A stretch of 64,000 nucleotides of DNA from assembly GCA_902806565.1 (NCBI GenBank), contig CADCXA010000051.1, forward strand, positions 496,001 through 560,000, read 5' to 3'. Below, one piece after another: positions 50,352-62,193 of this stretch (position 1 is its first letter; each line of letters opens with the position of its first letter). This DNA is from Hypoxylon rubiginosum (taxonomy: Eukaryota > Ascomycota > Sordariomycetes > Xylariales > Hypoxylaceae). The notes under the pieces are model-generated. The model was given only the letters and a program-made list of their open reading frames with translations, did not search any database and was not told the DNA's origin. A program made the translations under genes and the position numbers.

Positions 50352-50645
50352 AAAATTTATATTAAAAACTTAAAATAATTTTAATTTAATATAATAATTT
50401 TTATAAGTTTTAAAATTTTTAATTTTTTTTAATTTAAATAAAAATTTAAAATTTTATTTATATTTTAAAATTATTATTTAATTTTTATTTTATTATTATT
50501 TTAAACGTTTAATTAATATATATTAATTTTATTATTTTAATTTTAATTAATTTATATATTAATATATAAAATATATATTTATTAAAATTTATAATTATAA
50601 GTTTTTTAAATTAAATAAGCTATTTAAATTAAACTATATAATAAT
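50352..50645 (+). repeat. Outer direct repeat, right copy
   Basis: Partner of 25921-26237, 24.4 kb away in the same orientation and more fully converted to A/T. About 0.8 kb of AT-rich DNA follows before normal composition returns near 51440. Confidence 0.8.
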
Positions 50646-51440
50646 AATTAAAAATTAATATATTAAAGTAATAAAAAAAACTTATTTTTTTAATATTTTA
50701 TATGTTTTTTTTTTCATTTTTTTATATTTTATTATATTAAAATTAATAAGTTTTAATATAAATATAATTTTATATTTATTATTTAAAAGGGATTTTTTAA
50801 AAAAAATTATAATTATATTAATATATTTATAATTATATAAAAATTTATAAATATATTATTTTTATAATAAATATTATTATAATTTAAGTTTTTTATATTT
50901 TTATTAAAAAAAACGGTTTTATTAATATTAAATTATTAAAAAAATAAATAATATATAATTATAATTATAAAAGTTTTTATTATTATATATTTAATTAATT
51001 TAATATTTTTAAAATAAATAATTTATAATATAAAAAGAATTTTTAAAAAAAATAATTTAAAAAATATTTTTCTTTTAATATTATTTTTTTTATTAATTAA
51101 ATAAATAAATAAATAATATTATTAAATAATTATTTTAATAAAATCTAGTTATTTTAATTTATATTAATAAAAATTAAAAAAAATATTTAAAAGATTATAT
51201 ATTTTTATTATATATTTATTAAATTATAATTTATAAAATATTTATTTAAATATTAGTTTTTTATATAATTATTAATAAATTATAAGTTTAAAAATATATA
51301 TAATAAAATAATTCTTTTTTTTTTATAATAAATCTATGGCTTTTTTATTTTTAAAGGTTTTTTTTATTATAAAATTTTTAATATTTAAAAACCTTTAATT
51401 ATTAAACCGAATTTAAAACGCCTAAGTATATTACTATTCA

Positions 51441-52360
51441 CCGATTAATTTAACGAATTAAAATCGTGGCGGCTTTGTAAAATATTTTTTAATGTCGGCT
51501 ATTTTTCGCACCTTGGTTTTTAAGCCTTACTTACAGATATTTTAAGAGGTAAAAGAAGCTTCTTATAAACTTTAATATAAATTATATGGCTTGTCTGCGG
51601 AAGTATAGTACCTAGGTTCATATGTTAAATTTATTACTCTTGGTCAGCATCTTAAGAGTGTTTTAATCTTTGTATGGAACTATTTTTTGTCACCTCTTGC
51701 ATCAAAACATCACCTTTCATAACACTAGAAAGCAACAGCTTATACTACCCCTTAACCAAATCCTACATTATTATAACTCATTACTTGCACATAATACAAG
51801 CGCCACCTTCATCCTCGCCGACGCGTTTTTGACTCAAACCACATTCCGGCCTAACGAGAAGAGCTAAGCTATATTCATTTATAAAGCGCTACATACCAGG
51901 TACATAAGATTAGATGCACGTCACTGCGTAGCAACCCACTGGACTATTGGACTGTAATATTGTCCAGATCTTATAACCAAATAGTCGGGTCTAGAGCGCA
52001 TCCGAAACCACGCATGTTGGTCAGTAAAGGACCAGGTAGGCAAGTATCTGCGGGCTAGCGAACTGCTCATATGGGGATCGCATGCCTCCGGACTCGCGAA
52101 TGCTTTTGTAAGCTAAATGCTGGCCTGTAGAGCTGTGAAGGTTGGTCGCAACTTTTGAGCTAATCTTCGTCACGATGAATCAGCAGACGCGATCGTGCCG
52201 CCTGCTCGATACTGCTTGTGGTAGGTATAGTTGTGGTGCGCAGCTTTGGGAAGCTTGCAGTGGTGTCTATGAGGTCGGCTCGTCTGGTCAGGTCTGCATA
52301 GACAGTCTCCGTTAGCTCACCGTCGAATCCAGTCTCGGATTAGAAGAACGCGAATGACTT
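51441..52360. other. Flank of AT block, no supportable gene
   Basis: Base composition returns to normal over about 150 bases. A 65-codon open frame at 51670-51867 has no recognisable feature and ends in low-complexity context. Nothing else is seen. Confidence 0.45.
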
Positions 52361-52545
52361 ACACGATATGATCGCAGCCCCCTGGTTAACAAGGTTCGTG
52401 CAGTTCGGACAGGCCCCTACAGTTCGGGCAGGCCTTCCAGCCCTTGTCTTGGGCGAGCTTGTGAAGTCCGTTCGTGGCTTAGCGACTGGTCTGGACGATA
52501 GCCTGGTCGCAGGGATCAAAGTGAGTTCTCCCGTGGCATGACTCG
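52361..52545 (-). pseudogene. Fragment of an IBR/RING-type E3 ubiquitin ligase gene
   Basis: Reading the minus strand from about 52540, the frame gives a zinc-ligand pattern: ESCHGRTHFDPCDQ, then LAQDKGWKACPNCRGL, then GGCDHI. This is the in-between-RING (IBR) spacing found in fungal RBR ligases, where a C-x-G-x-x-H segment is followed by GW..C..C and GC.H. Two in-frame TAA codons interrupt it, both one transition from CAA. After GGCDHI a GTGTAAGT donor-like site follows, and the expected C-terminal zinc ligands are not found. Upstream, out to about 53035, the minus strand is C/T-rich like a fungal leader, so this may be a true old gene rather than a transposed piece. The family call rests on pattern only. 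Confidence 0.5.
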
Positions 52546-55500
52546 ATAATAATGCGCTTGTAGATATATCTGTCAGCGCTTTTGCGAGAGAACTACAGTG
52601 GAATACAAGTAGGATTAACTGAATGGTTAACTTACCCCAATTTAGTTCTGGGACCCCGTGAAATGGTTGAGGTCGTAGTTGAAGTGTAAAACGTAGTGAG
52701 GATGTTGTAGATTGTTCTGTATGGTAGCGTGGTTGGATTTTAGTTTCTGAATGCCATGACCAATGGGAGTAGGATTGTGTTGCTGTGCGTAATTAAGTAT
52801 TTAAGTGTATTGTCAGTTGCGTTTCTCAATGTGGGTTGAGCGAATGTGTTTGCATTAGATAAAAAGTGGTCGAATCACCTCGAATAGGTAGGAAAAGCGA
52901 GACAAATATGATGAAGTTGTGTAGAAGATTATGATGGTGGTTGTATGAAGGTTGTTGGGTATTTAGGAGGGAGTTCGTAGTGTAGAGAGGAGGATGAATG
53001 AGGAGAAAATAATGAAGGATGGAGGGAAAGGAAAAAATATTTTAGTGAGGAGACCTAGGAATGGACCTAGCCTAAGTACTTACCTATCTCCTCTAGGGCT
53101 AGGTATGCGGGTGGCCCAGCTTGCTATGTTATTCCGCTTCGTACCCTATGCTTAATCCGCTCCTTCTATCCAGTGGACTTTATTCTATTAGTCCAAAGGT
53201 GCCTATCTCCGCTTCTATTCTGTTCCGGAAGCAGCTATTAGGTACCTAGGTAGGTAGAAAAAGAAAAGTGAATCACCCCCTATTTGTTGGTAACTGCGCG
53301 GAGCCCAGCAGATACTTTGCCCCTACAGGCCAGGAGTCTGTAGAGTATGAGAGTACGGTGTGTTCAATCTAGCCCCATTTGCCCCCTCACCGCACCGTTA
53401 ATGGGAAAGTGGTAGCAGCGTATTCCACTTCCTAGACACCGAGAGACATTGATACCCTTAGAACAAATTCCTTTAGAGGAAGGTGTTTGTTTGCCTTGTT
53501 ATAGTTGTCTCACCACATAGGCTTAATAGTGCCCCTGTGGGCCCGTTCAGGGAGGAACTACCTATATCGTGACCGCCGTCTGAGTGGCAACTGCAATTCG
53601 TCTGCACGTAGGCAGCCAAAGGCAGGGGGAAGGGGAATATACGATCCTGTTTATTAGGAAGCTCTTTACCTGTGCATTCATTATTAATTCGCTTAAGAAC
53701 CTACTTCGATAGACCAATACCTGCTACGCTGAAAGCTTAACAACGCAGTACGTAGTAGCATGTTAGTAGGTAGGTACCTATTCTATACTCTATGTTCAAT
53801 GGTTGTCAGAGAAATGTGGGAGGCTCATAGTACCTATCCTCTAAATATAATCGAGTCGAACCATTCGGCTCCAGTAGGGCACGGTATATCGTAGCCATCG
53901 ATATGTTGGTGCGTTGAGAGCCCAATTGAAAACATTGGATCTTATGCACCATGTGATATAAAGCCGAGAAAATCCGGTATTATATGAGTACCTAGGTAGG
54001 TACCTAGTTATCGCTTAATGTGATCTCTTTGTGAATGAATCGATATCTTAAGACATACAAAGTCCAAAGTCCATCTCTTTTATCACTGAGGCACTGAATC
54101 CCTCCGAGACGAGACCTACCGCGGGAATATACGGCCTTATTCTCCAAATATGATATTTCTCCATTTACTCATTGTTGTTACAGTTAAAAGCAGGTATGGT
54201 GTTGGAAGGCAATTAACTTCTCTAGAAAGCCTATGAAACCGTTGATAGCTATTCTCAGATTTTTTAGTTACCGACTTGTACTCAAAAGTGAAGTTCCCTT
54301 TTCGAAACGATTTTATGGAATAAACACCTCTGGAAAAATATTAGTAGATAATTAACTTAAATAGGGAGTTTTCACTACATATTGCAGAAATCAACTACCA
54401 ACGGTGTTCGAGATATGGAATGGTATAAGGTAGGGCCTAATTCCGACCCTTAAATAATGGATGCGCTATTAACGGCATAATATATAAGGTCAATGAATCA
54501 TTTTTATCAAATAACTTCTCATTATATTACTTTCAACCCGTTGTTGAGGCACCTTGTAACCTTGTTACTGTCTATGTCTAAATCCAGCTGGCATTATCGA
54601 AGTTGCTTGAGAACAACCACTTACATTATTCTGCTAAGACCATAGGCTACTAGGCAATAAAACAGCTCAACCGTTACACATTAAGTGAACGATTTAGATT
54701 GAATTCTAGAGAAGTACCTCATGAGTAGTACCTGGGTTCCTAGGTAGGTAAATATTATTTGTTGTACCCTAATATTATCAATTAAAAACGCTGATACCAG
54801 AGTGACAAAGCTTGGTATAAGCAGCTTCGCGCTTGTGGGTGAGGAGTTTGGATGCGTTCTTAATGCATAATTAATCCGCGCTTGACGTCTGTAAATAATT
54901 AGTGATGTTTACTCAAGTAATATGTTAGGCGTGGTATGAGTACTACTAGGTACAGTCCCATTACTAACAATGGCTAATGCACCCTCGCGATCCTCGGACG
55001 TAGTATTCGGAGGGCGGGAAATCCAACAAGAGTACCTGACTTTAGATATTTCTCCAAGTTGCTATATGTTCTATAGACATAACAGGACCAAGGTTGGCTT
55101 CAGAGAGTCAGCATAACACCAACAGCAGCATTGATGATTTGCAATACATATAAGCCAACTAGTAATTATTGGCTCTGCTTAGAGATCCACCGTTGTGGGT
55201 TGTGGGTTGGTTTAAAAGGCTTGTGGGATGGGATTATGTGAGTATCGTATAACCTTTCCTATGGTAGGAATATACGATAACCCCTGTCGGAGAGTTTCAC
55301 TCATCACAAGTGTGGGGGTCGGATTCGCGAAGGGACCAACCACCCGTTCGACCTATCATATACCTGCCTGTCTCGCTACTCGCGATTTCCCCTAAATTAA
55401 AACCCCGATTTCGTATGTCAAGTCCAAGTGAACAAGTGCCGAATCTCAAGTTCGATAGGCTACCTCCTTCTGCTGTGTGCTGGAATGGCTTGGGATCGAC

Positions 55501-55831
55501 ACAGGGGATATGGGTTGTTGCCCTTGGAGAGCTGACGGAATGACCAAAACAGTCAAATCGCTAGTCGTCCGTTCCTTGGCCCCTTGAGAGGGGAGAGGGG
55601 AACAGTGTCTTCAAGATAGGTGCTGCTTTAATTTAGCAATACCTCGACTTCGACCGCTCCCCTCTTATTATAAATGCTGGCTGCAAAGCGTATCAAACCC
55701 TCCCCTTCCCCTTTATATTGATACCTACTCCGTCTGTAAATATTCAAGTCTGAATAAAAAGCCCTCTACCCCTTTTGTTTCCCGCTCTAGACTTTTCCTC
55801 TCCCACTTAGCTGACGCTGTTCCTATTGAAG
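52546..55831. other. 3.3 kb gene-free stretch with GGTACCTAGGTAGGTA-type motifs
   Basis: No gene is supportable. Several copies of a short palindromic motif made of TACCTAGG/GGTAGGTA steps occur (about 53233, 53767, 53990 and 54735). The last 100 bases before 55832 are C/T-rich with TTATAAAT and TTTATATT boxes and are probably the promoter of the monooxygenase gene. A 77-codon open frame at 55310-55543 shows no family features. Confidence 0.5.
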
Positions 55832-58228
55832 ATGTCCCCAAGTAAGTCCGGTGCCACAAAGCCAGAAAACGCGCCACATTATCTCACAGTGTCTAGGAGT
55901 AGGTGCCGATGTACAATCATCGGATGATGACTATCCGAGAAGGGTCGACTTGCGCAAGGAGCTCTGTCGGCCGCTACCCGACATTGCCCCTGACATATTG
56001 AACCCCGCTATAATGAACAACGAAGAGGCGAGCAAGCAGGCACGCACAGTCCTAAGCACATTCAACGATGCTTTGAAAACAAACGATACCAAGAAGCTGG
56101 AAGCATGCTTCTTTGCTGGCCAGGCATTCTGGCGTGATATGTTGGCCTTGACCTCCCATTTGCGCACCTTCACGACGCCCAGTGTGATATCTACGGCCTT
56201 CTTGGAGACGAAGTCTCTTAGAGGAGTCGTCGGGGACATGACACTTGAAGGCGAAGCAATGCTTATCACGGCAACTCCAGCTCTGGTAAGAGCCATTATC
56301 ACTGAACCTAAGCAAGACTTTTCTGAACATTTTTAGCAATTTATCGACTGCAGAGTTGTATTTAAGACTGACATGCCCGCGGCTACTTGCGGCGGCAGGT
56401 TGGTACTCTTGCCGATTAGAGTGGTGGGCGAGCCAGACCAGGAAATCCTTAAGTGGAAAATATGGATCTTATCTACCTGGATCGAGAATCTGGACATGCA
56501 AGTAGAGGACGAGGCTCTTCTTCAGTCCGATGGGAGAAAGCTAGACGGTGATGAAACGATCGAAACGGAAGTCTTGATCATCGGTGGCGGAAATTCGTAA
56601 GTCAAAACCCCTATTATTATTGGGAAGTTCCCAAAGCTTTAATACTTAGAAAATATCTGACTGGTTTATGTAGTGGAATCGCCGTTGCGGCTCGCCTGAA
56701 AGCCTTAGGCATCGAGAGTGTTATAATCGACAGGAACGCTAAAGTTGGCGACAATTGGGCTCTCCGTTACGACTGTATGACTTTCCATATCCCGACGTCC
56801 AGTACCGAGTTGCCATATCTTCGTAAGTAAGAATTAAACTGATATAAAAAACGGAATAACTAACGATTGCTAGGCTACGGCAAGAATCTGCAGACACCCC
56901 ATCTACTCACTAGAAACGAGCTCGCCGAACATCTCACTCGATACGCTGCAGCCTTCAACTTGAACATCATTAATAGTGCTAACATACAATCTACTATATA
57001 TGACCAAGTGAACAAGCGATGGGTAGTGAAGTTTGGAACTCCTGGAGGTGAGAGGAAGATTGTTTGCAGGCAGCTTGTTCAGGCGACGGGAATCGGCTCA
57101 CAGAAGCCCTATCTTCCGTCAATCCCAGGTTCTCTCCAGTATAGGGGCATAAGCGTTCACTCGGCACATTATAAGAATGCCAAGTCTTTGGTAGATCAAG
57201 GGGCCAAGGTAAATATGTGCCCGATGCCAAATCAACAGCGCTGCTTCAACTGCATCTAACTCGCTTCTAGTCTGTGCTCGTAATCGGATCGGCTAATACA
57301 GCATTCGACATCATGGAAGATTGTTATGAAGCAGGACTGAAGACTACAATGATCGCTAGGTCGGCAACTTATATCATCCCAATAGACTATCTTTTTGAGG
57401 CCCATACGCTTGGCGTCTACGACCATTTTCCTACCGACGTCGCTGATAAGATGTTTCTTACCTTACCTTCACCTGTTGACACCCAGCTATTACATGGTAT
57501 GCTCTCACAAATGGCATCTGCAGAGCCGTAAGTGCTCACGAATCCTCATACTTCCTCTTTTAACCATTGTTATCTCTCCATAATCATATGATGAAGATAC
57601 TCTTCAGCGCCGTAACTAAGCTTTTGGCAGTGACCGTTATAAACCCCTAGCCGATGCCGGATTTCCGGTGATCGACAGCAGCCACCCAGACGCGCATTTG
57701 CAGCACTACTTGCTCGAGCGCGCGGGTGGCCACTACGTAGACATGGGCAAGGGCGTGCACCTGATTGCGGAAGGAAAAGTGGGCGTCAAGGGCGGCTCCG
57801 AGCCGGTGGAATTCACGGAGACCGGCCTCCGCTTCTCGGACGGGAGCACCTTGGACGCCGATGCCGTGGTGTGGTGCACGGGCTTCGCCGACCGCGATGC
57901 GCGCACCATGACTGCCGAGATATTAAGCGGCGGCAGCGTCACGGGCACAGCAAATGATGACGTTGAAATTGGTACGGCCGAAAACGTGCTGGGTCCCCGG
58001 GAGATAGCCGCCCGCCTAGACGCCACGTGGGCTCTGGATTGCGAGGGCGAGGTCCGCGGCCTGTGGAAGCGCCCACTGCGAATGGAGAACTACTGGGTAA
58101 TGGGAGGGCACACGCAGTTTCAGCGGTGGTACTCGCGCATCGTAGCCCAGCAGATCAAGTTGGCGCTGGAGGGCAACTTGCCGCCTGCCTACAGGGACAC
58201 ACCCAAACCTACAAAGCAGTCTGGATGA
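55832..58228 (+). CDS. FAD-dependent monooxygenase (FMO-like, group B)
   Basis: Seven exons: 55832-55841, 55897-56285, 56337-56596, 56674-56822, 56874-57208, 57271-57527 and 57631-58228. All are in phase and give 665 aa. The first exon has ten bases (MSP plus one base). An N-terminal region of about 205 residues resembles a SnoaL-like small fold, though this is uncertain. Then come the FAD Rossmann motif GGGNSG (216-221), an FMO fingerprint-like element YRGISVHSAHYK (359-370), and a second nucleotide site VLVIGSANTAFDIM (383-396) with GSANTA in place of GxGxxG. VVWCTGF near the end is the usual C-terminal motif. Such enzymes use NADPH and O2 to hydroxylate substrates or insert oxygen; fungal members often act in secondary or indole metabolism. 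The substrate is unknown. It is tail-to-tail with the SAT4 gene, 234 bp apart. Confidence 0.88.
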
Positions 58229-58462
58229 GTTGATTAAGCATAATGTAGGGGTTTTATGTGGTCATTGGCGCCCCTGATACTAGAGTATAGGCAACAAGAG
58301 AGTGGGATCATCGGTCTTGTAAATTATCTCATGGTAGCAGTTCAAGGCGGGATTGTACTGTTAAAGGAATCTAATATCTCTCCTCAAAGCCTCTAAGATT
58401 AGGCCCTTTTTCTTATTGACCCCTCTAATATTGTTAAAAGACTGCCACTCTAGACAATACGG

Positions 58463-60139
58463 TTAAACATAGTGTTGATTCCACGGATTCTGAAATTGGT
58501 GGATCTCAGGTATCTCCCCTTGACTTCTGCGTTCTTCGATAACAGTAAAGTGCGTAGTGCGTACAATTGCCGGCTGGGGACGACTTAGATGGTCGGGGAG
58601 CCGGGAATAGGTGGTCAGCTCCCAGCTTTCCGCATTCGTAGACTCAGGCTGTCTTAGAGGCACAGTATGTCGCTGTGCACTTGGCGGCTGAGAAGAACTG
58701 TTGCGCCATACAGGATTATTGCTGCTTTTCGTTTCACTGGTAGAAAAGCAATTTGACGTGGATACTGTGGTTACCATCGGAGCCCAGCGTCTAAAAACGG
58801 TTGGAAGAATTGGCATGTAAAAAACGAGAATGGCACACATTATCTCGGTATGGCACCACAATGCCACGCTGCATATACCATATGTCGCATCTTCGGAGTG
58901 AAGGAGTTGAATCGAAGCAGCAAGCCGAAAGCCAGCTGCAATACAGGCGCTACATAGAAACAGTCAGATACTTCTTGTAACTTGAAAGCGACCCCTGCCT
59001 TGCGATGAAAAGGAGGTGGGGAAAAAGGGGCTTTAGTTAGATACGTACAATATGCCTATAGCGAAGATTAGAGCAACGCCAATCTTCTTCTTAGTTCTGA
59101 GATGTAATTTCCAAATGTTCCGTTGGGCTAATATCAAGATGACCAAATGAGATACAAGATTGAATGAGCCGGTAGCCACATCCTCAGCCTGCCTGCCGTT
59201 GCGGCATGTGCCAGGAAGCGTCTTGTCCCACAGTTTCGCATATGGTCTACAGAAAGTATTGCCGGCAATCAATATCGACGTATAGAACATAACGTTTATC
59301 CATAGTAGAGCATGGCATGTCCACTAAGCTCACGAAGGTTAGTAAGTAATAAACAAACGCTTGGATACCCGTTCAGGCCATTAAGAAACTCAACTCAAAT
59401 AAGGTATCCTTGACCTATTATTTGGCACTAAATGAAGAAGCTTACATATAAAGGCCCTCGAGTACCACGTGGGACAAATATTCGTGTCCACTCGAGAAGT
59501 ATGGCGGCCTTGAAGGTCATCATGACTGTAGCGTATAGTTCCGAACCGACATGTGTAGCCTTTTGCGGTCAACGAGATGTCTCAAAGTAAGGAGAATATG
59601 TTAGGGAATACAGGATCGAATGAGTGCGTGACAAATGGTAAAGCAATGTATTGGGGCTTACATAAAGAATATCAGATAAATCCCTTACGCGAATGTTCCA
59701 CTGGTGAACAAAGTAGCCCACACCCACTACGATACGGTAGGAAGAGTAGGCGAAGCCAACAGAGAGTGCCTGGAGAAAGCTATCAGTATTATAGTAGGTA
59801 TGAATTGTAATCAATGTATGGCAAACTACATATCCCGAAAATGCAAGGACTACACGCATTGGGTACCTAAATCAGCTAGGGAACATCTGCTAACATATTG
59901 AGGTTCTTACAGTCTTCGATATGCAAGTTTTTCATAAGACGCAACTTTGAATATGCTCCTAGAGCGAATGCAATTGTAGATACGCATAAGCATGATGTAC
60001 TGACGGCAAGGGCAAGAGTATTGCTGTTCGGGGGGTTCTCTAGGTTGGGTGTGACTCCTGGAGGAGGAGTGAGCGAAGGCCCGTTCAGAATGGTTTCTTG
60101 CGCTGCAGGGGGAAGTAGGTAAAAGTTATCAAGAGACAT
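58463..60139 (-). CDS. SAT4/Pth11-like seven-helix integral membrane protein
   Basis: Five exons: 60139-59911, 59849-59662, 59559-59446, 59323-59049 and 58949-58463. All are in phase and give 430 aa. The fungal rhodopsin-domain (SAT4) hallmarks appear in order: PPPGVTPNLENPPN (25-38) before helix 1 (about 41-62), LHIED (72-76), QWNIRVRDLSDILY, KAAILLEWTRIFVPRGTRG (from about 156), WTCHALLWINVMFYT, NTFCRPYAKLWD with a cysteine-rich loop, and ALWCHTEIMCAILVFYMPILP in the last helix. A Ser/Thr-rich cytosolic tail of about 110 residues follows. The family is large and restricted to fungi; Pth11 of Magnaporthe is a surface-sensing receptor, but most members have no assigned role. The gene appears intact although its exons lie in different frames and none exceeds 490 bases. 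Confidence 0.87.
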
Positions 60140-61488
60140 CGTGTAGAGTATTAGCTCTTGGATAATTAAGAATACGCGAGTGAGTTCAACGTTACAAGAG
60201 GGAGAAAGGAGGATAAAAAACAAGATGAGCTGGCCTGGGATCCAACCAACTTAGGTTATCTTCTCTTTTCGAAGACCGGGGTTCTAGGTGATACTGAGCA
60301 ATATATCAAGAGTATTTCTAAGTGAGCTTACGGCGCAGCCTACCTACAAAATGGTAATGGCTTTGATGGGTTCCATTGTTGGAGGGTAGGTAGCCGATTA
60401 CACTCCAACAAGGCCCCCAATCAGATCCTCATAATATACGACGGTACTACGAACTCTAATGAAGGCTTGATATACTATTATCAAATCGAAGGTAATATTG
60501 AGATATGTAGTACCTATAGCATGTCGTGCAACTCTCGGGAGGTCGGAGTTCGCTTCCACTATACCCGAGAGCCTGCCTCAAGAGAGAGCCTCGTGGGATG
60601 CCAACCCACCAACCCACATGCCTCAAATAGAAGGTGCCTACTAGAGGTAGGTACCTTGCAAGAGGAAATCGACCATTCAATGATAAATGCTTAATGGTGT
60701 AGAAGTTATTTATACCATGTACGTGCATTATGTTGTTGGGAGCACGGAGTCAACGAAGTGAGTATAGGGGGTACCTACCTAAGGTACCCCTTAAACATCA
60801 AGGTGAGCTGGTCATGCATCTGGGTACTAACTGCAGAAATCTTAGTTGCACTGATGTTGCATTGATCAGTAGGTACCTCCTAGAAGGTACGTACTTATGT
60901 ACGCCACTTAATCAATATTAATATCCAAAATTGTCTCAGCGTCTTATGTGAGGTGTAAAAGGAGGGGCGGGGGCTATTGTCTCCTCTGGGAATCTTCTAG
61001 GCGACTTGTATGGTCGCCTCTGCGATATCGGATAGAAGGAGAAAATGGTTATTTCGAATTTCCCTTTCTGAGAGCATGCAGTACAACGAATTCATTGGAA
61101 AGGTTTGGCCCAGATATCCAGGGGTGAGTCAGAAACATAAAGGGCCCATCTACCTAGTATGTACCTTAGAGAGCTGAGAGAGAAAACCCCGCGAACACTC
61201 GTGATTCCTACACTCTCTAAATACCAAAGCTCCTCCTAAAATATACGACTTAACGTCTAGCTCCCCTTTCTCGGTGCATCAGTACCTACCTACCTAGGTA
61301 GCTAAGGTAGCTAACGGAATAGCTCGTTGTGTACTACTAACACCAGCGAAAATACATTATCCTAGCTATCAGTTGACATAGATTCACACCTCTCATTAAT
61401 ATTATCTTCACTCCCCGCGGTCCTCAGCTATGTCCCTGTCTTTAATGCGGCTCAGATTATACAGCAGTGACATGAAGATCCATCGTCC
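60140..61488. other. 1.35 kb intergenic region with palindromic GGTACC motifs
   Basis: No gene is supportable. GGTAC/CTACC/CTAGG motifs recur (about 60648, 60766, 60868 and 61282), and CCAACCCACCAACCCAC occurs near 60602. Open frames of 60-90 codons run through these motifs and look fortuitous. Confidence 0.45.
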
Positions 61489-62193
61489 TCAGCAGGTAGT
61501 TGAGGGCCTTTCCCTCTCTTTCAATTCCGCAATCCAAGCTTTGAGGTCGTTCTGCTCTCTCTTGGTACACCGACGGTACGGAGGTGGAAGGTTCTAGAGG
61601 ATCGTTCTGTCAGATATTTCTTCGTCTGATGGGGGTCCATGGAGTAGAGTGTGGTATACCTGGCCGCCGTTGAGATGTTGCTCAACAATGTCTGCGATGA
61701 AGTTACCCTCTTTGATCTCTGGCCCAATCTCAAGAATGAAAAGGTATAAATGGTTCCGCTCTTTCCGTTCTGTGTCTACGCTCACTGTCTGTATGAGCAT
61801 AGTCTTATATGTCGAACGGGGTGTGAGGATAGGTTCCCAGTTGGCCCCAAAATAAGCATATTGCTTTATTCCTGAATTGTCTTTCGTATCGGTAGCTTCG
61901 AAAACTACAAGCCAACTTTTACTGCATCTGCTGCAAGAGAAGTCGTGTCCGTTTAGTGATGTAGTGGAAGCTTATCTGCTTGACTTTCTTGCAAAGGGTC
62001 GATTGGCTGTTCTGCGACGGTATTTCGAAGACCACGCATCAATCTCAGCCTTCTTTTGACGAATCAAAGCCTCATATCCCTTTCGTCCTTGCCCTCCGGA
62101 TCTCAAGAACTGTGATAGGGGGATCAGCTGCAAACGCTTCGAAGTGCGGTTGCGGGCGAATTTAGAAAACTCATCAACCATTTCGCCAATCAC
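61489..62193 (-). pseudogene. Unrecognised ORF relic with two in-frame stops
   Basis: One minus-strand frame from an ATG at 62193 to a TGA at 61491-61489 (235 codons including stops) is open apart from TAA at 61974-61972 and TAG at 61596-61594. The three parts read as one composition: a basic start (FAKFARN-like, LSQFLRSGGQGRKGYEAL), a CSRC-containing middle with WLVVFEATD and YAYFGANWEPIL, and a tail with NLPPPYRRCTKREQNDLKAW. Both stops are one C-to-T change from Gln codons. I do not recognise the family. A shorter live protein starting at 61800, or a programmed structure, cannot be excluded. Confidence 0.4.

Larger units (their letters stand above)
25906..51440. mobile_element. 25 kb AT-saturated block, RIP-destroyed repeats
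   Basis: For about 25.5 kb the sequence is nearly all A and T with scattered C and G. I find no open frame of 60 codons within it on either strand. The remaining C/G is mostly in CT/AG, CC/GG and ACG contexts, while CA/TG is rare, as expected after RIP (CpA to TpA). Two nested pairs of long direct repeats survive, with copies differing nearly only by transitions, so the original DNA was repetitive. No transposon protein can be read. The edges are abrupt, with normal gene-grade DNA on both sides. Mitochondrial DNA and a full centromere seem less likely. Confidence 0.85.

Noticed and set aside
25906..51440. Mitochondrial insertion or centromere as explanation of the AT-rich block
   Set aside because: No organellar gene or tRNA is readable, and transition-only differences between repeat copies point to RIP. 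Fungal regional centromeres are usually much longer, although a small one cannot be strictly excluded.
51670..51867. 65-codon open frame just right of the AT block
   Set aside because: No motif, signal or neighbouring exon supports it.
55310..55543. 77-codon open frame upstream of the monooxygenase
   Set aside because: No family feature; probably promoter-proximal noise.
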